Assembly (NCBI GenBank): GCA_002368175.1
Contig: AP018172.1
Location: forward strand, 497,001-561,000
From: Calothrix sp. NIES-2098
GTDB taxonomy: Bacteria; Cyanobacteriota; Cyanobacteriia; Cyanobacteriales; Nostocaceae
DNA length: 64,000 nt
Direction of reading: 5' to 3'
Part shown: in pieces, positions 44,077-52,138 of the stretch
Layout of the letters: every line of letters begins with the position of its first letter
Position numbering within the stretch: position 1 is the stretch's first letter
Position numbers and translations under genes: made by a program
The notes under the pieces: model-generated
Databases searched by the model: none
Told to the model about the DNA's origin: nothing
The model's input: the letters and a program-made list of their open reading frames with translations, nothing else

Positions 44077-44467
44077 TGGTGGATTAAATAAAGTCCAAAA
44101 ACTTTGATTTTGTAGGGTGTGTGAGGCAAAGCCTTAACGCACCTTTATTTATCAAAACATCTTACACTGCCGCCTTTACCCAGTTAAGTACAGAACGATA
44201 AGTTAATAAATCTATAATTTTTTGTCAGGAAAATTATCAGTATCCTTAACCAGGAATTACTGAAAATTATTGTTAATAATCCAGTTTTTACTGATGAGTA
44301 GTCCCACACAATTATCACAAAAAATACGCAAAAGTTACTAAAAGTAAAAAAAATCTAAAAAATACTGAAATCATTCATAAAAGAAGTTAATAAGCAGAAA
44401 TTCACTTGCAGCGGTGATTAGCAGTGGTATCATTCGGGTATTACAAAAAGTAAAGGGCAATTTTACT
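44077..44467. other. Gap upstream of gpmI
   Basis: Near 44115-44143 an inverted repeat of the cyanobacterial ggtgtgt-aggc...gcct-aacgcacc type is present and may end ABC-F transcription. The remainder is AT-rich and presumably contains the gpmI promoter; no gene is seen. Confidence 0.45.
44115..44143. repeat. Dispersed palindrome (ggtgtgtgaggc/gccttaacgcacc)
   Basis: An imperfect inverted repeat of about 12 bp with an AAA loop is followed by tttattt. It belongs to a palindromic repeat class that is frequent in cyanobacterial intergenic regions. Confidence 0.65.
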
Positions 44468-46066
44468 ATGACCAAAGCACCTGTTGCTCCTGTGGTGCTA
44501 GTCATTTTAGACGGATGGGGCTACTGCGAGGAGAAGCGTGGAAACGCTATAGTTAATGCGAAAACTCCAGTCATGGATAGCTTATGGACAGCTTATCCAC
44601 ACACCCTCATTCGCACATCAGGAAAAGCCGTAGGGTTGCCAGATGGTCAAATGGGCAACTCGGAAGTTGGTCATTTGAACATTGGCGCTGGGCGAGTAGT
44701 ACCGCAAGAATTAGTACGCATCTCCGATGCGGTGGAAGACGGTTCTATTAAGCTCAATCCAGCACTTGTCAAAATTTGCCAGGAAGTGCGCGATCGCAAT
44801 GGCAAGCTTCACATAGTAGGTCTGTGTTCAGAGGGTGGAGTACATTCCCATCTCACCCATTTATTCGGACTACTGGACTTAGCAAAGGATCAGCAAATTT
44901 CCCAAGTTTGTATCCATGCGATTACCGATGGTCGTGACACCACACCGACCGAGGGTGTCAAAGCAATAGGGCAGCTGCAAGAATATATAGACCGCGTAGG
45001 TGTAGGGCAGATAGTCACCCTCAGCGGTCGCTACTACGCGATGGATCGCGATCATCGCTGGGATCGGGTTAAACGTGCCTATGACGTAATGACCCAAGAT
45101 GAAGTAACCGATAATCGCCAAGCCGTAGAAGTTTTAGCAGCATCCTACGCCACCGGAGTCACAGACGAATTCATCAACCCCACACGTATTGCTCCTGGCG
45201 CAATTGCAGCCGGGGATGGAGTGATATTCTTCAACTTCCGCCCCGATCGCGCTAGACAACTCACTCAAGCTTTTGTTAGCCCAGAATTTAAGGGCTTTGA
45301 AAGGCAGTTAATTCAACCACTTTCTTTTGCTACTTTTACTCAGTACGATCCAGATTTAAAAGTAGCTGTTGCCTTTGAGCCACAGAATCTCACCAATATT
45401 TTGGGAGAGGTCGTCGCCAATCACGGATTAAAGCAATTCCGCACCGCTGAAACCGAAAAATACGCCCACGTTACCTACTTCTTTAATGGCGGTCTAGAAG
45501 ATCCTTTCGAGGGTGAAGACCGCGAACTTGTAAGTAGTCCTATGGTAGCAACTTACGATAAAGCCCCGGCGATGTCCGCAGCAGCCGTTACAGAAGTTGC
45601 GATCGCAGCAATTGAGAAATGTATCTACTCGTTAGTTGTGATTAACTATGCTAACCCAGATATGGTAGGGCATACAGGTCAGATAGAAGCTACGATAGAA
45701 GCAATTGAAAAAGTTGATCTCTGTTTGGGTCGCCTACTTGCTAGCATTACTAATGTTGGGGGGACAACAATTATTACTGCCGACCACGGTAATGCTGAGT
45801 ATATGCTAGATGATGCGGGTAATCCTTGGACAGCCCACACCACTAACCCCGTCCCCTTAATTTTGGTGGAAGGAGAAAAAGCTAAAATCCCTGGACATGG
45901 TACAAATGTCGAACTGCGAAGCGATGGCAAGCTAGCCGACATTGCACCGACAATTCTAGAGATTTTACAACTACCTCAGCCATCAGAAATGACAGGGCGA
46001 TCGCTAGTTGTACCGGCTGGATATGATGTGCAACGCAGTCGTACTCCCGAACCAGTAGGTTTGTAA
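44468..46066 (+). CDS. gpmI: 2,3-bisphosphoglycerate-independent phosphoglycerate mutase
   Basis: This 532-residue enzyme of the alkaline phosphatase superfamily has the metal-binding ILDGWGYCEE at its start, the phosphoserine site in GQMGNSEVGHLNIGAG, then ITDGRDTTP and the late ITADHGNAEYM. It interconverts 3- and 2-phosphoglycerate using two Mn2+ ions. The ATG at 44468 (MTKAPVAPVVLVILDG) fits the family; an upstream in-frame start would add 18 atypical residues. Confidence 0.96.
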   Translation: MTKAPVAPVVLVILDGWGYCEEKRGNAIVNAKTPVMDSLWTAYPHTLIRTSGKAVGLPDGQMGNSEVGHLNIGAGRVVPQELVRISDAVEDGSIKLNPALVKICQEVRDRNGKLHIVGLCSEGGVHSHLTHLFGLLDLAKDQQISQVCIHAITDGRDTTPTEGVKAIGQLQEYIDRVGVGQIVTLSGRYYAMDRDHRWDRVKRAYDVMTQDEVTDNRQAVEVLAASYATGVTDEFINPTRIAPGAIAAGDGVIFFNFRPDRARQLTQAFVSPEFKGFERQLIQPLSFATFTQYDPDLKVAVAFEPQNLTNILGEVVANHGLKQFRTAETEKYAHVTYFFNGGLEDPFEGEDRELVSSPMVATYDKAPAMSAAAVTEVAIAAIEKCIYSLVVINYANPDMVGHTGQIEATIEAIEKVDLCLGRLLASITNVGGTTIITADHGNAEYMLDDAGNPWTAHTTNPVPLILVEGEKAKIPGHGTNVELRSDGKLADIAPTILEILQLPQPSEMTGRSLVVPAGYDVQRSRTPEPVGL

Positions 46067-46140
46067 AAAAATAACAGTTAGCTGTTACTTAAACCCTGAC
46101 ACTTCTGTTTTGAAATTGACTATCTATTTAGATTGCTACC

Positions 46141-46374
46141 ATGACAGTTTCTAATATTGTTCAAGGCATTTGGGCGCTTTCCGCCGTTGGTTTAATCGTC
46201 TTAGTACTGCTGCATAGTCCTAAAGGAGATGGTATTGGAGCCATTGGTGGACAAGCTCAACTGTTTAGCAGCACCAAAAGCGCAGAAAACACCTTAAACC
46301 GAATTACTTGGGCATTAACAGTAATTTTTCTAGGTTTAACCGTAGTTTTAAGTGCTGGTTGGCTACCTAAGTAA
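46141..46374 (+). CDS. secG: Preprotein translocase subunit SecG
   Basis: This 77-residue protein has two membrane helices with the conserved LLHSPKGDGIGAIGGQAQLF loop between them. It assists SecYE. It lies 74 bp after gpmI, an order common in cyanobacteria, and may be cotranscribed. Confidence 0.94.
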   Translation: MTVSNIVQGIWALSAVGLIVLVLLHSPKGDGIGAIGGQAQLFSSTKSAENTLNRITWALTVIFLGLTVVLSAGWLPK

Positions 46375-46375
46375 C

Positions 46376-46430
46376 CATAGGGAATAGGGACATGGGGCAA
46401 AAAATCCAATACCCAACACCCAACCCCCTA
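46376..46430. repeat. Dispersed repeat forming the start of the metalloprotease gene
   Basis: The sequence agggaatagggacatggggc and caatacccaacacccaaccc belongs to the ggggaatgggg/ccccaatcccc repeat class. It spans the ribosome-binding site, start codon and first codons of the downstream gene. Confidence 0.6.
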
Positions 46431-47198
46431 AAAAATTTATTTACCTCACAGTTACTAGCAATTCTTACCTTAGTGATAGGTACAGGGCTGCTAGTTATTT
46501 TTACGTATCTTCCTGTAAATGCTAATTTTGCCCAAGTAACGCCATATTCTAGGGATTTACTCGCTTCTCTCCCTATCTCTTCATTTCCTACTCCAAAATC
46601 TCATCCTCTACCGCCAACGCTAGCCAAATGGCAAGATAATACCAACAGTGGCGATTACTTTCCTCAAATAACAGCCACCCAAGTTGGTTATCTGGTTTGG
46701 TCACAGTTTCCTATTAAAGTTTACGTAGAAACGCCAACAGCAATTAACAGCCAGCAAGCTCAAGCTTGGGTTAACAGTGTCTTACAAGCTGTGCAAGAGT
46801 GGAATGCTTATTTACCTTTATTGATAGTGGAAAAACCAGAGGTTGCAGATATTAAAATTTTCCGAAAAGCGCCACCTCTGCAAGTTTCTCCTGTCGATAA
46901 AATTCCCCGTGCGCGTTCTGCTTTAACTACCTACGAGTTATATACCAACAACAAAGTTTTATTACACCGCTTCACTATATTGTTGAGTCCTAGCCAGACT
47001 GGTAATTATGTCATAGCCGCAGCGCGTCATGAACTCGGCCATGCTTTGGGAATTTGGGGGCATAGTCCATTACAAACCGATGCTTTATACTTTTCTCAAG
47101 TTCGCCAACCACCAGCGATTTCTGCTAGAGATGTGAATACTTTGAAGCGGGTTTATGAACAGCCAAGCAGTTTGGGATGGTCTTTGGTAGAGAAATAA
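46392..47198 (+). CDS. Membrane-anchored matrixin-like zinc metalloprotease
   Basis: This 268-residue protein has one N-terminal hydrophobic helix (about residues 20-42), a low-complexity Pro/Ser region, then a metzincin-like domain. The zinc site is HELGHALGIWGH at 213-224: His213 and His217 bind zinc with Glu214 as base, and His224 is the likely third ligand, one residue later than in textbook matrixins. The enzyme should act outside the cytoplasm; substrates are unknown. The first 12 or so residues come from a repeat. No downstream ATG lies before the membrane helix. Confidence 0.85.
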   Translation: MGQKIQYPTPNPLKNLFTSQLLAILTLVIGTGLLVIFTYLPVNANFAQVTPYSRDLLASLPISSFPTPKSHPLPPTLAKWQDNTNSGDYFPQITATQVGYLVWSQFPIKVYVETPTAINSQQAQAWVNSVLQAVQEWNAYLPLLIVEKPEVADIKIFRKAPPLQVSPVDKIPRARSALTTYELYTNNKVLLHRFTILLSPSQTGNYVIAAARHELGHALGIWGHSPLQTDALYFSQVRQPPAISARDVNTLKRVYEQPSSLGWSLVEK

Positions 47199-47219
47199 CT
47201 AAATACAGTTACTATTCAA

Positions 47220-48743
47220 TTATGCTTTTTCAGCCATAATTTCCTCCTTTATAAACTCACGGAAGTGAGAATGATACAAACTATAATCAATATCATTTTC
47301 CTTTTGTTTCTCATCTAAAAAAGGTTTCCACTGTTCAATTACTTCCCATAACAACAATTTTTGATGTTCAAATTTTATTTCAAGCTTTGAAAGAGATATT
47401 GTAGGTTGTTCATAAACTAGAATGTAAAGAAGTTTACTTTTTAACTCATTTAATTGATGATTAGAGGGATTATTAATATCCATTTTAATTAAATGGTTTC
47501 TATAGAAATATTTGAGTTCTTTCATTAATTTCTTTGAAAGATTATCATCCTCACTATGTATTTTTTCTCCTTTATCTATCTGATTAATTAATGATTTTAC
47601 ATATAAAAAATTACCTTCACTTTTTTCTATTATTTGAGTTATATGTTGTTGGTCTTTTATAACTCTTCTGATATAGCTTTCTATATCCTTTTTAATTTCG
47701 CTTTCAATATCAATTAGCCGAATATGACTTGAATTTATACCAGATGTCAGAAAATCTTCTGGTATTTTAATTGGTCTTTGGGTCAAAATAAAATAAATAT
47801 TTGTAGGCAAAGCAATATACAGACTTAATATATTAAAATTTTCATCGTCTAAAGCATCAACCGCAATAATAAGTTTAGATTTTTCTTGACTAAGGATAAT
47901 ACTAATTTTATTTAATATATCAGTTAATACATTCACATTCATAGTATCGTCAGGTGCTAGCCAAGATGGGTATCCAAGTCTTTTTATTTTTCCATTATAT
48001 TGTTCTATTAGTTGGTTACAAATATAATGTAGAAAATTTTCTAGAGGATTAACTTGCGTTCTTGCTCGGTAATGAAAATAGCAGAGATACTTAATATTTT
48101 TGTCAATTGCTCTTTGTGTTTCTTGATAATATTCATTAATGTACTTAGCAACAAAGGCTGTTTTACCAGAACCAGGCTCTCCTTCGAGAATAAAATATCC
48201 ATCATCATTATTTTTAATAAAATCGTTTATTCTTTCTAAGATATGGTGTCCACCTGTATATTTTTCTGTATGAGATTTAATGAGATCCTGAAAAGCTTCA
48301 GGTAGGTCTTTATTCATTTGCAATATTTGTCCTTTTTTATAATTATTCCATAGTGTATTAAATTTATTTTCTTCAGAGATTTCAAAGAAATTTTTAAATA
48401 TATAAGCTCTAAAACCAGTTGTGTTAATAAAAATTTTTTCAATCCATTCCCATTTAATTAGTGACTCTAGTACATGGTCAATTTGCTCCTTTATTATTTT
48501 CTCATTGTTATCTGGAAATGCTCTCATGAATTGTTCTGTATCCTTACTTTGAAGTAAAAGTTTAGCAAGACTTTTTAATGTGAGACATACCAGTAAATCT
48601 TTATTTTTATTCTTTCGCTCGACCTCTAGAGATTCTATTTTGTTACCTTTATCTAGCGAATATACGTAATTAAGTAAACAATAAAACAAAAAATAAGCTT
48701 TTATTTGCGTGTCTTTACCATGACTCGCTCCATTGCTTGGCAT
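47220..48743 (-). CDS. STAND/NACHT-like P-loop NTPase
   Basis: This 507-residue AT-rich gene codes for a single-P-loop NTPase. The entry YTGGHHILERINDFI (about 162-176) resembles the start of STAND NTPase domains; Walker A is GEPGSGKT (188-195), Walker B IIAVDALDD (292-300), and LTQRP (320-324) fits the sensor-1 position. The first 150 residues are helical with a possible winged-helix part (LESLIKWEWIEKIF); the end (about 430-507) resembles the winged helix that follows STAND domains. No sensor repeats (TPR, WD40) or known effector domain follow. GGAG precedes the ATG. STAND proteins serve in signalling and antiviral defence; the role here is unknown. Confidence 0.75.
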   Translation of the reverse strand: MPSNGASHGKDTQIKAYFLFYCLLNYVYSLDKGNKIESLEVERKNKNKDLLVCLTLKSLAKLLLQSKDTEQFMRAFPDNNEKIIKEQIDHVLESLIKWEWIEKIFINTTGFRAYIFKNFFEISEENKFNTLWNNYKKGQILQMNKDLPEAFQDLIKSHTEKYTGGHHILERINDFIKNNDDGYFILEGEPGSGKTAFVAKYINEYYQETQRAIDKNIKYLCYFHYRARTQVNPLENFLHYICNQLIEQYNGKIKRLGYPSWLAPDDTMNVNVLTDILNKISIILSQEKSKLIIAVDALDDENFNILSLYIALPTNIYFILTQRPIKIPEDFLTSGINSSHIRLIDIESEIKKDIESYIRRVIKDQQHITQIIEKSEGNFLYVKSLINQIDKGEKIHSEDDNLSKKLMKELKYFYRNHLIKMDINNPSNHQLNELKSKLLYILVYEQPTISLSKLEIKFEHQKLLLWEVIEQWKPFLDEKQKENDIDYSLYHSHFREFIKEEIMAEKA

Positions 48744-49411
48744 TAATATATCTCCTGTATCAGTTGTTTCGATAACATAATTATGAATTTATCTTGACTT
48801 TTCTAAAGTGCCTAAAATTGCTAAACTTTAGAATCCTACACAGATTTCTGAAGTAATATGTATAAATTTTAACATATAAAAAATCTAATGCCTAGCAAAA
48901 GCAACAATTTTTGGCTCAAAATTCTCATATTTCTGGATAACCATCCAAATACAAGGTTCACGCATTCCATCATTTTTACGTAGATGGTTTTCCAATAGTG
49001 AATAAAAAATATTTTTTGAGGAGTTCGGGGAAATGAACGCTTCTAATACCAAAAATCCTTATTTCTAAGTCTTTTGAGCCTTTACCTAACTGGCTAGTAC
49101 AGCGTAACCCTGTTTTGTCACTCTGGGGAAAAAAAATCAAAGCCAAATTTTGAACTGTAGATAGAACGGGCATTTGAGCGTTTATTTTCTAACACAATGG
49201 CTGAAATCATGGTTTTTTGCTAAAAGTCTTATGCTGTAAGCGTTCCAGATTATTCTCTCCCTAAATTGATAAAAGAGGGGCAACAGCGATGTAGCTTCGG
49301 GGAAAGAGGCTTTGGTAAATTAGCTACAACCAATTCTCTAAAACGAGGCGACAGATAATTTGCTGGATTTGAGAGAAAAGGTATAACGACAACAAATAAG
49401 AAGAAATTACG
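48744..49411. other. Accessory gap without a convincing gene
   Basis: This 668-bp region contains a 65-codon open frame on the minus strand (48976-49173) with no start-site support or known domain; it resembles ORFs seen in degraded insertion sequence ends. The right half, from about 49240, probably includes the promoter of the small secreted protein gene. Confidence 0.4.
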
Positions 49412-49633
49412 ATGCTTTCCAAGGTTCAAAAAAAAGTCTCAATTCTTACTTTAGCAACTAGTTTATTGTGCATATTAGGCATGATCTTAATGTCACCTGT
49501 AGCTTTGGCTAATCCTTTAGATACAGTAGTCTACGAAAATTGCTTTTATCACGGGCATCAATATTCTCCAGGATCAAAGATCACCGTGGACGGTAGAGAA
49601 TTGACATGTCAAAGTAACGGTACATGGTTCTAA
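49412..49633 (+). CDS. Small secreted two-cysteine protein
   Basis: This 73-residue protein has a signal peptide (cleavage likely after ALA at residue 33) and a mature peptide of about 40 residues with two cysteines (YENCFYHGHQYSPGS and ELTCQSNGTW), probably a disulphide. The pattern is reminiscent of DUF1496 small periplasmic proteins, but this is only a resemblance. A strong terminator follows, so it is transcribed as its own unit. Confidence 0.65.
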   Translation: MLSKVQKKVSILTLATSLLCILGMILMSPVALANPLDTVVYENCFYHGHQYSPGSKITVDGRELTCQSNGTWF

Positions 49634-49652
49634 GTAGGTAGCTACCTAATTG

Positions 49653-49700
49653 GGAGTCCGATATTTAACTCAATAAAGAGGAATCATACGGACTCCTCTT
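49653..49700 (+). terminator. Intrinsic terminator after the small secreted protein
   Basis: An 8-bp perfect stem (ggagtccg/cggactcc) with a long AT-rich loop is followed by tcttctttg, 20 bases after the stop codon. Confidence 0.7.
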
Positions 49701-49738
49701 CTTTGATTTCTACTGTTAGTAAAGACAAAATAAAAGTA

Positions 49739-50152
49739 ATGATGAAGAAACAACTTCTTACAATCGTGCTGTTCACTATTATTTTCATGCACCTAGAATA
49801 TTTTTCGCCTCAACAGGCTCTGGCTCAAGGTTTTATCTTTAATCCAAAGTTAGATTTTAGTCCAAAGTTGGAAACTCATAAAACCTTCAATGACAATGAC
49901 ACTTTCAATAGTGATAATCACGGGGAAGTTTATAATACAAAATGTAGTCCATTTTCTCAATGCTATATTACAATTCAGACTCCTTCTTCAAAAAAGACTG
50001 ACGGATTGATGACAATATCACAAGCTGAGAATTCAAGTAGCTCATGGTACAAACTATATAAGAATTTTGTAATTTTCAGTATTAATGCAGGAGCGACAAC
50101 AGTACTTTTGTGTATTATTCTATTGTTCTTCGGTTTCCTTTCATCCAACTGA
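49739..50152 (+). CDS. Hypothetical envelope protein with leader and C-terminal anchor
   Basis: From the ATG at 49739 this protein has 137 residues. It has a signal peptide (MMKKQLLTIVLFTIIFMHLE..., ending near ALAQ), an Asn/Asp/Lys-rich middle with two cysteines (TKCSPFSQCYI), and a C-terminal membrane helix. An ATG-like frame opens 36 bases earlier but leads into atypical sequence. No family is recognised. Base use is AT-rich, like its neighbours. Confidence 0.55.
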   Translation: MMKKQLLTIVLFTIIFMHLEYFSPQQALAQGFIFNPKLDFSPKLETHKTFNDNDTFNSDNHGEVYNTKCSPFSQCYITIQTPSSKKTDGLMTISQAENSSSSWYKLYKNFVIFSINAGATTVLLCIILLFFGFLSSN

Positions 50153-50274
50153 ATTGCCTAATAATATGAGAATTAGATTTTTTTAGTATTTAACAGAAAT
50201 ACTTAGCACTTGTGACATAAAACTTTAAATCAACACAACATTATTATAGGCTTTAATCTAGCCCTGTTTTAATT

Positions 50275-50775
50275 ATGAATTTCCTTCTGACTACACTATT
50301 GATTATATTAGCTCTACTCCTGCTACCATCGCTACATATGGGAATAGTATCGGGTGTTTCAATTACAGTAGCAAATATTGTTGAAGCTACTTATGAAATT
50401 GGCAATATAATTGGATGCTTTGTAATATTAATAGGAATTTTTTTTGTAATTATGTATTTATACGAATTAAGTTTGACTCCTACGCAAAAGGTAATTAGAC
50501 ATCTACCTAATATTAATGATCAAGATATAAGGCCCCAAAAGTATTTTAATTTTTCAGGTGAGCAACAAATATTCAAAATTTCTGATGGAAATATTCTGGC
50601 GTATTTTGTCACAGAATATTCTCATTGTTTATTCTTTAAAGAACGCAAAAAATTCTTGTTTGTTATAAATTCTAATGGTATGCTACTATATGGCGCAGCT
50701 TCATCGGCAAAGCTTAATGCGTTTGATCAAGCCCTTGAGCAAATTAAAAGTAAGGATCTGGTTTCAACAGTATAG
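50275..50775 (+). CDS. Hypothetical membrane protein
   Basis: This 166-residue protein has two hydrophobic helices (about 3-24 and 43-64) followed by a soluble domain of about 100 residues (from LSLTPTQKVIRHLPNIND). No family is recognised. It lies 122 bp after the preceding envelope protein on the same strand, and a hairpin shared with the duplicated gene fragment downstream ends it. Confidence 0.6.
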   Translation: MNFLLTTLLIILALLLLPSLHMGIVSGVSITVANIVEATYEIGNIIGCFVILIGIFFVIMYLYELSLTPTQKVIRHLPNINDQDIRPQKYFNFSGEQQIFKISDGNILAYFVTEYSHCLFFKERKKFLFVINSNGMLLYGAASSAKLNAFDQALEQIKSKDLVSTV

Positions 50776-50811
50776 CTGCACTCTCATATACTCTTTAGTT
50801 CAGTGTAGCTA
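50773..50811. terminator. Hairpin between convergent coding ends (left copy)
   Basis: A 10-bp stem with one mismatch or wobble lies between the membrane protein gene and the truncated glycosyltransferase fragment. A perfect version lies in the right copy. Confidence 0.6.
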
Positions 50812-50837
50812 ACAAAAATTTATATCAGAACTATTGC

Positions 50838-51050
50838 TTATAATCTATGACTTACTGGTAAAGGTCGCTGGAGTAAAACTTCGCGGTATAACTGTTCCAA
50901 GTGAGTAATATTATCAGTGAGGGTATAGCGTTCTAGGACACGATTTCTGGCTTTCTGTCCTAATACAGTTGTTAACTCAGGATGGTCTTGGAATAGTGGT
51001 AAGAGAGTTTTTAATTGTGATCGCACTATCTTAGTATTTAAAACTACCCC
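50838..51050 (-). pseudogene. Truncated duplicate of the glycosyltransferase 3' end
   Basis: The fragment codes for the last 70 or so residues of the intact glycosyltransferase at 51926-53074 (QLKTLLPLFQDHPELTTVLG onward, with one Gln to His change near the end). The upstream part of the gene is absent. It is a partial gene copy with no start of its own that is likely to be used. Confidence 0.85.
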
Positions 51051-51118
51051 GGTCTACAGCGACCATCTCACCATATCCTAACGATAAAATAATAAATAAT
51101 TTAACGCCAATATAAACA

Positions 51119-51391
51119 ATGACCATTAAAGAACAGATTACCCAAGAATTAGATAAATTATCTGAACCTTTATTGCAAGAAATTTTAGACTTTATTCAAT
51201 TTTTGCAAGCAAAACGCCAAGAAGTTGGCATATCTTCAGATAAACAACCTGCTCAAACACCTACACCGGAACATAATTTAACAGGTTCTACTGCCCAAGA
51301 TTTATTAGAATTTGCAGGAAGTTGGGAAGGTTCAGACATTAGAGAATGTCTGCAACTAGTTCATGAAAGTCGTATGCCACTGGAATTTTAA
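51119..51391 (+). CDS. DUF2281-like antitoxin of a VapBC-type pair
   Basis: This 90-residue protein begins TIKEQITQELDKLSEPLLQE, then ILDFIQFLQAKRQ, the pattern of DUF2281-type antitoxins that partner PIN toxins in cyanobacteria. The C-terminus (GSWEGSDIRECLQLVHESR) is the expected toxin-wrapping part. The toxin gene starts three bases after the stop codon. Confidence 0.8.
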   Translation: MTIKEQITQELDKLSEPLLQEILDFIQFLQAKRQEVGISSDKQPAQTPTPEHNLTGSTAQDLLEFAGSWEGSDIRECLQLVHESRMPLEF

Positions 51392-51393
51392 TT

Positions 51394-51837
51394 GTGTATC
51401 TACTTGACACTAATCACTGTTCCTTCCTAATGGAAGGTGTGCCTAGCGTTGTAAATCACTTGCGTTCCCTTGGGCAAGTACAATTGGCAACGAGTGTTAT
51501 TGTGGCTGGGGAGTTGCGCTTTATGGCGCAAAATTCCCAAGAAAAAGCTGCTAATTTAATCAAAATAAATTTATTTCTGCGCCGAATTAACCTATATGGA
51601 ATCGACAAAGAAACAACAGAAATATACGGTGATTTTAAATCGGAAATTATTAAGCAATTTGCTGGCAAAGACAAAAATAAACGTAAAACAACTAAACTAC
51701 ATACTATTGGCATTAGTGAAAATGACCTTTGGATAGCTGCAACCGCTATACGCCATTCACTAATTATTGTTTCTTGTGATAGTGACTTTGAACGAATGCG
51801 ACAAGTAAGAGAGTTTTCTTTGCAAAGTTGGGTTTAA
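51394..51837 (+). CDS. VapC-type PIN domain toxin
   Basis: This 147-residue PIN domain ribonuclease begins at a GTG (MYLLDTNHCSFLM). Acidic active-site residues are Asp5 in LLDTN, Glu40 in VAGELRFMA, Asp in ISENDLWIAATA and Asp in VSCDSDFERM. VapC toxins cleave tRNA or rRNA and are neutralised by the partner protein; the target here is unknown. The pair lies between two direct repeats. Confidence 0.88.
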   Translation: MYLLDTNHCSFLMEGVPSVVNHLRSLGQVQLATSVIVAGELRFMAQNSQEKAANLIKINLFLRRINLYGIDKETTEIYGDFKSEIIKQFAGKDKNKRKTTKLHTIGISENDLWIAATAIRHSLIIVSCDSDFERMRQVREFSLQSWV

Positions 51838-51858
51838 ATTAAGTAATATAAAAATTAG

Positions 51859-52138
51859 TATAGCTGCACTTTTTCATAATTTCAGATGCAGTGCAGCTAA
51901 CCAAAATTTACATCAGAACTCTTGCTTATAATCTATGACTTACTGGTAAAGGTCGCTGGAGTAAAACTTCGCGATACAACTGTTCCAACTGAGTAATATT
52001 ATCAGTGAGGGTATAGCGTTCTAGGACACGATTTCTCGCTTTCTGCCCTAATACAGTTGTTAACTCAGGATGGTCTTGGAATAGTGGTAAGAGGGTTTTT
52101 AATTGCGATCGCACTGTCTTGGTATTTAAAACTACCCC
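51859..52138. repeat. 280-bp direct repeat, right copy (3' end of intact glycosyltransferase)
   Basis: This copy comprises the hairpin at 51861-51899 and the last 213 coding bases of the glycosyltransferase. With the left copy it brackets an 808-bp segment that holds only the toxin-antitoxin pair. Confidence 0.9.
51861..51899. terminator. Hairpin between the PIN toxin and glycosyltransferase genes
   Basis: A perfect 10-bp stem (tagctgcact/agtgcagcta) with a run of five thymines at the loop edge lies between convergent genes and can serve both. Confidence 0.7.

Larger units (their letters stand above)
50771..51050. repeat. 280-bp direct repeat, left copy
   Basis: This copy matches 51859-52138 with the same length and over 85 percent identity by eye. 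It contains a hairpin (tagctgcact/agtgtagcta, 50773-50811) and the 3' end of a glycosyltransferase gene. It ends abruptly at aaactacccc. Confidence 0.9.

Noticed and set aside
48976..49173. 65-codon open frame on the minus strand
   Set aside because: No ribosome-binding site, no domain and low-complexity surroundings; more likely degraded mobile DNA than a gene.
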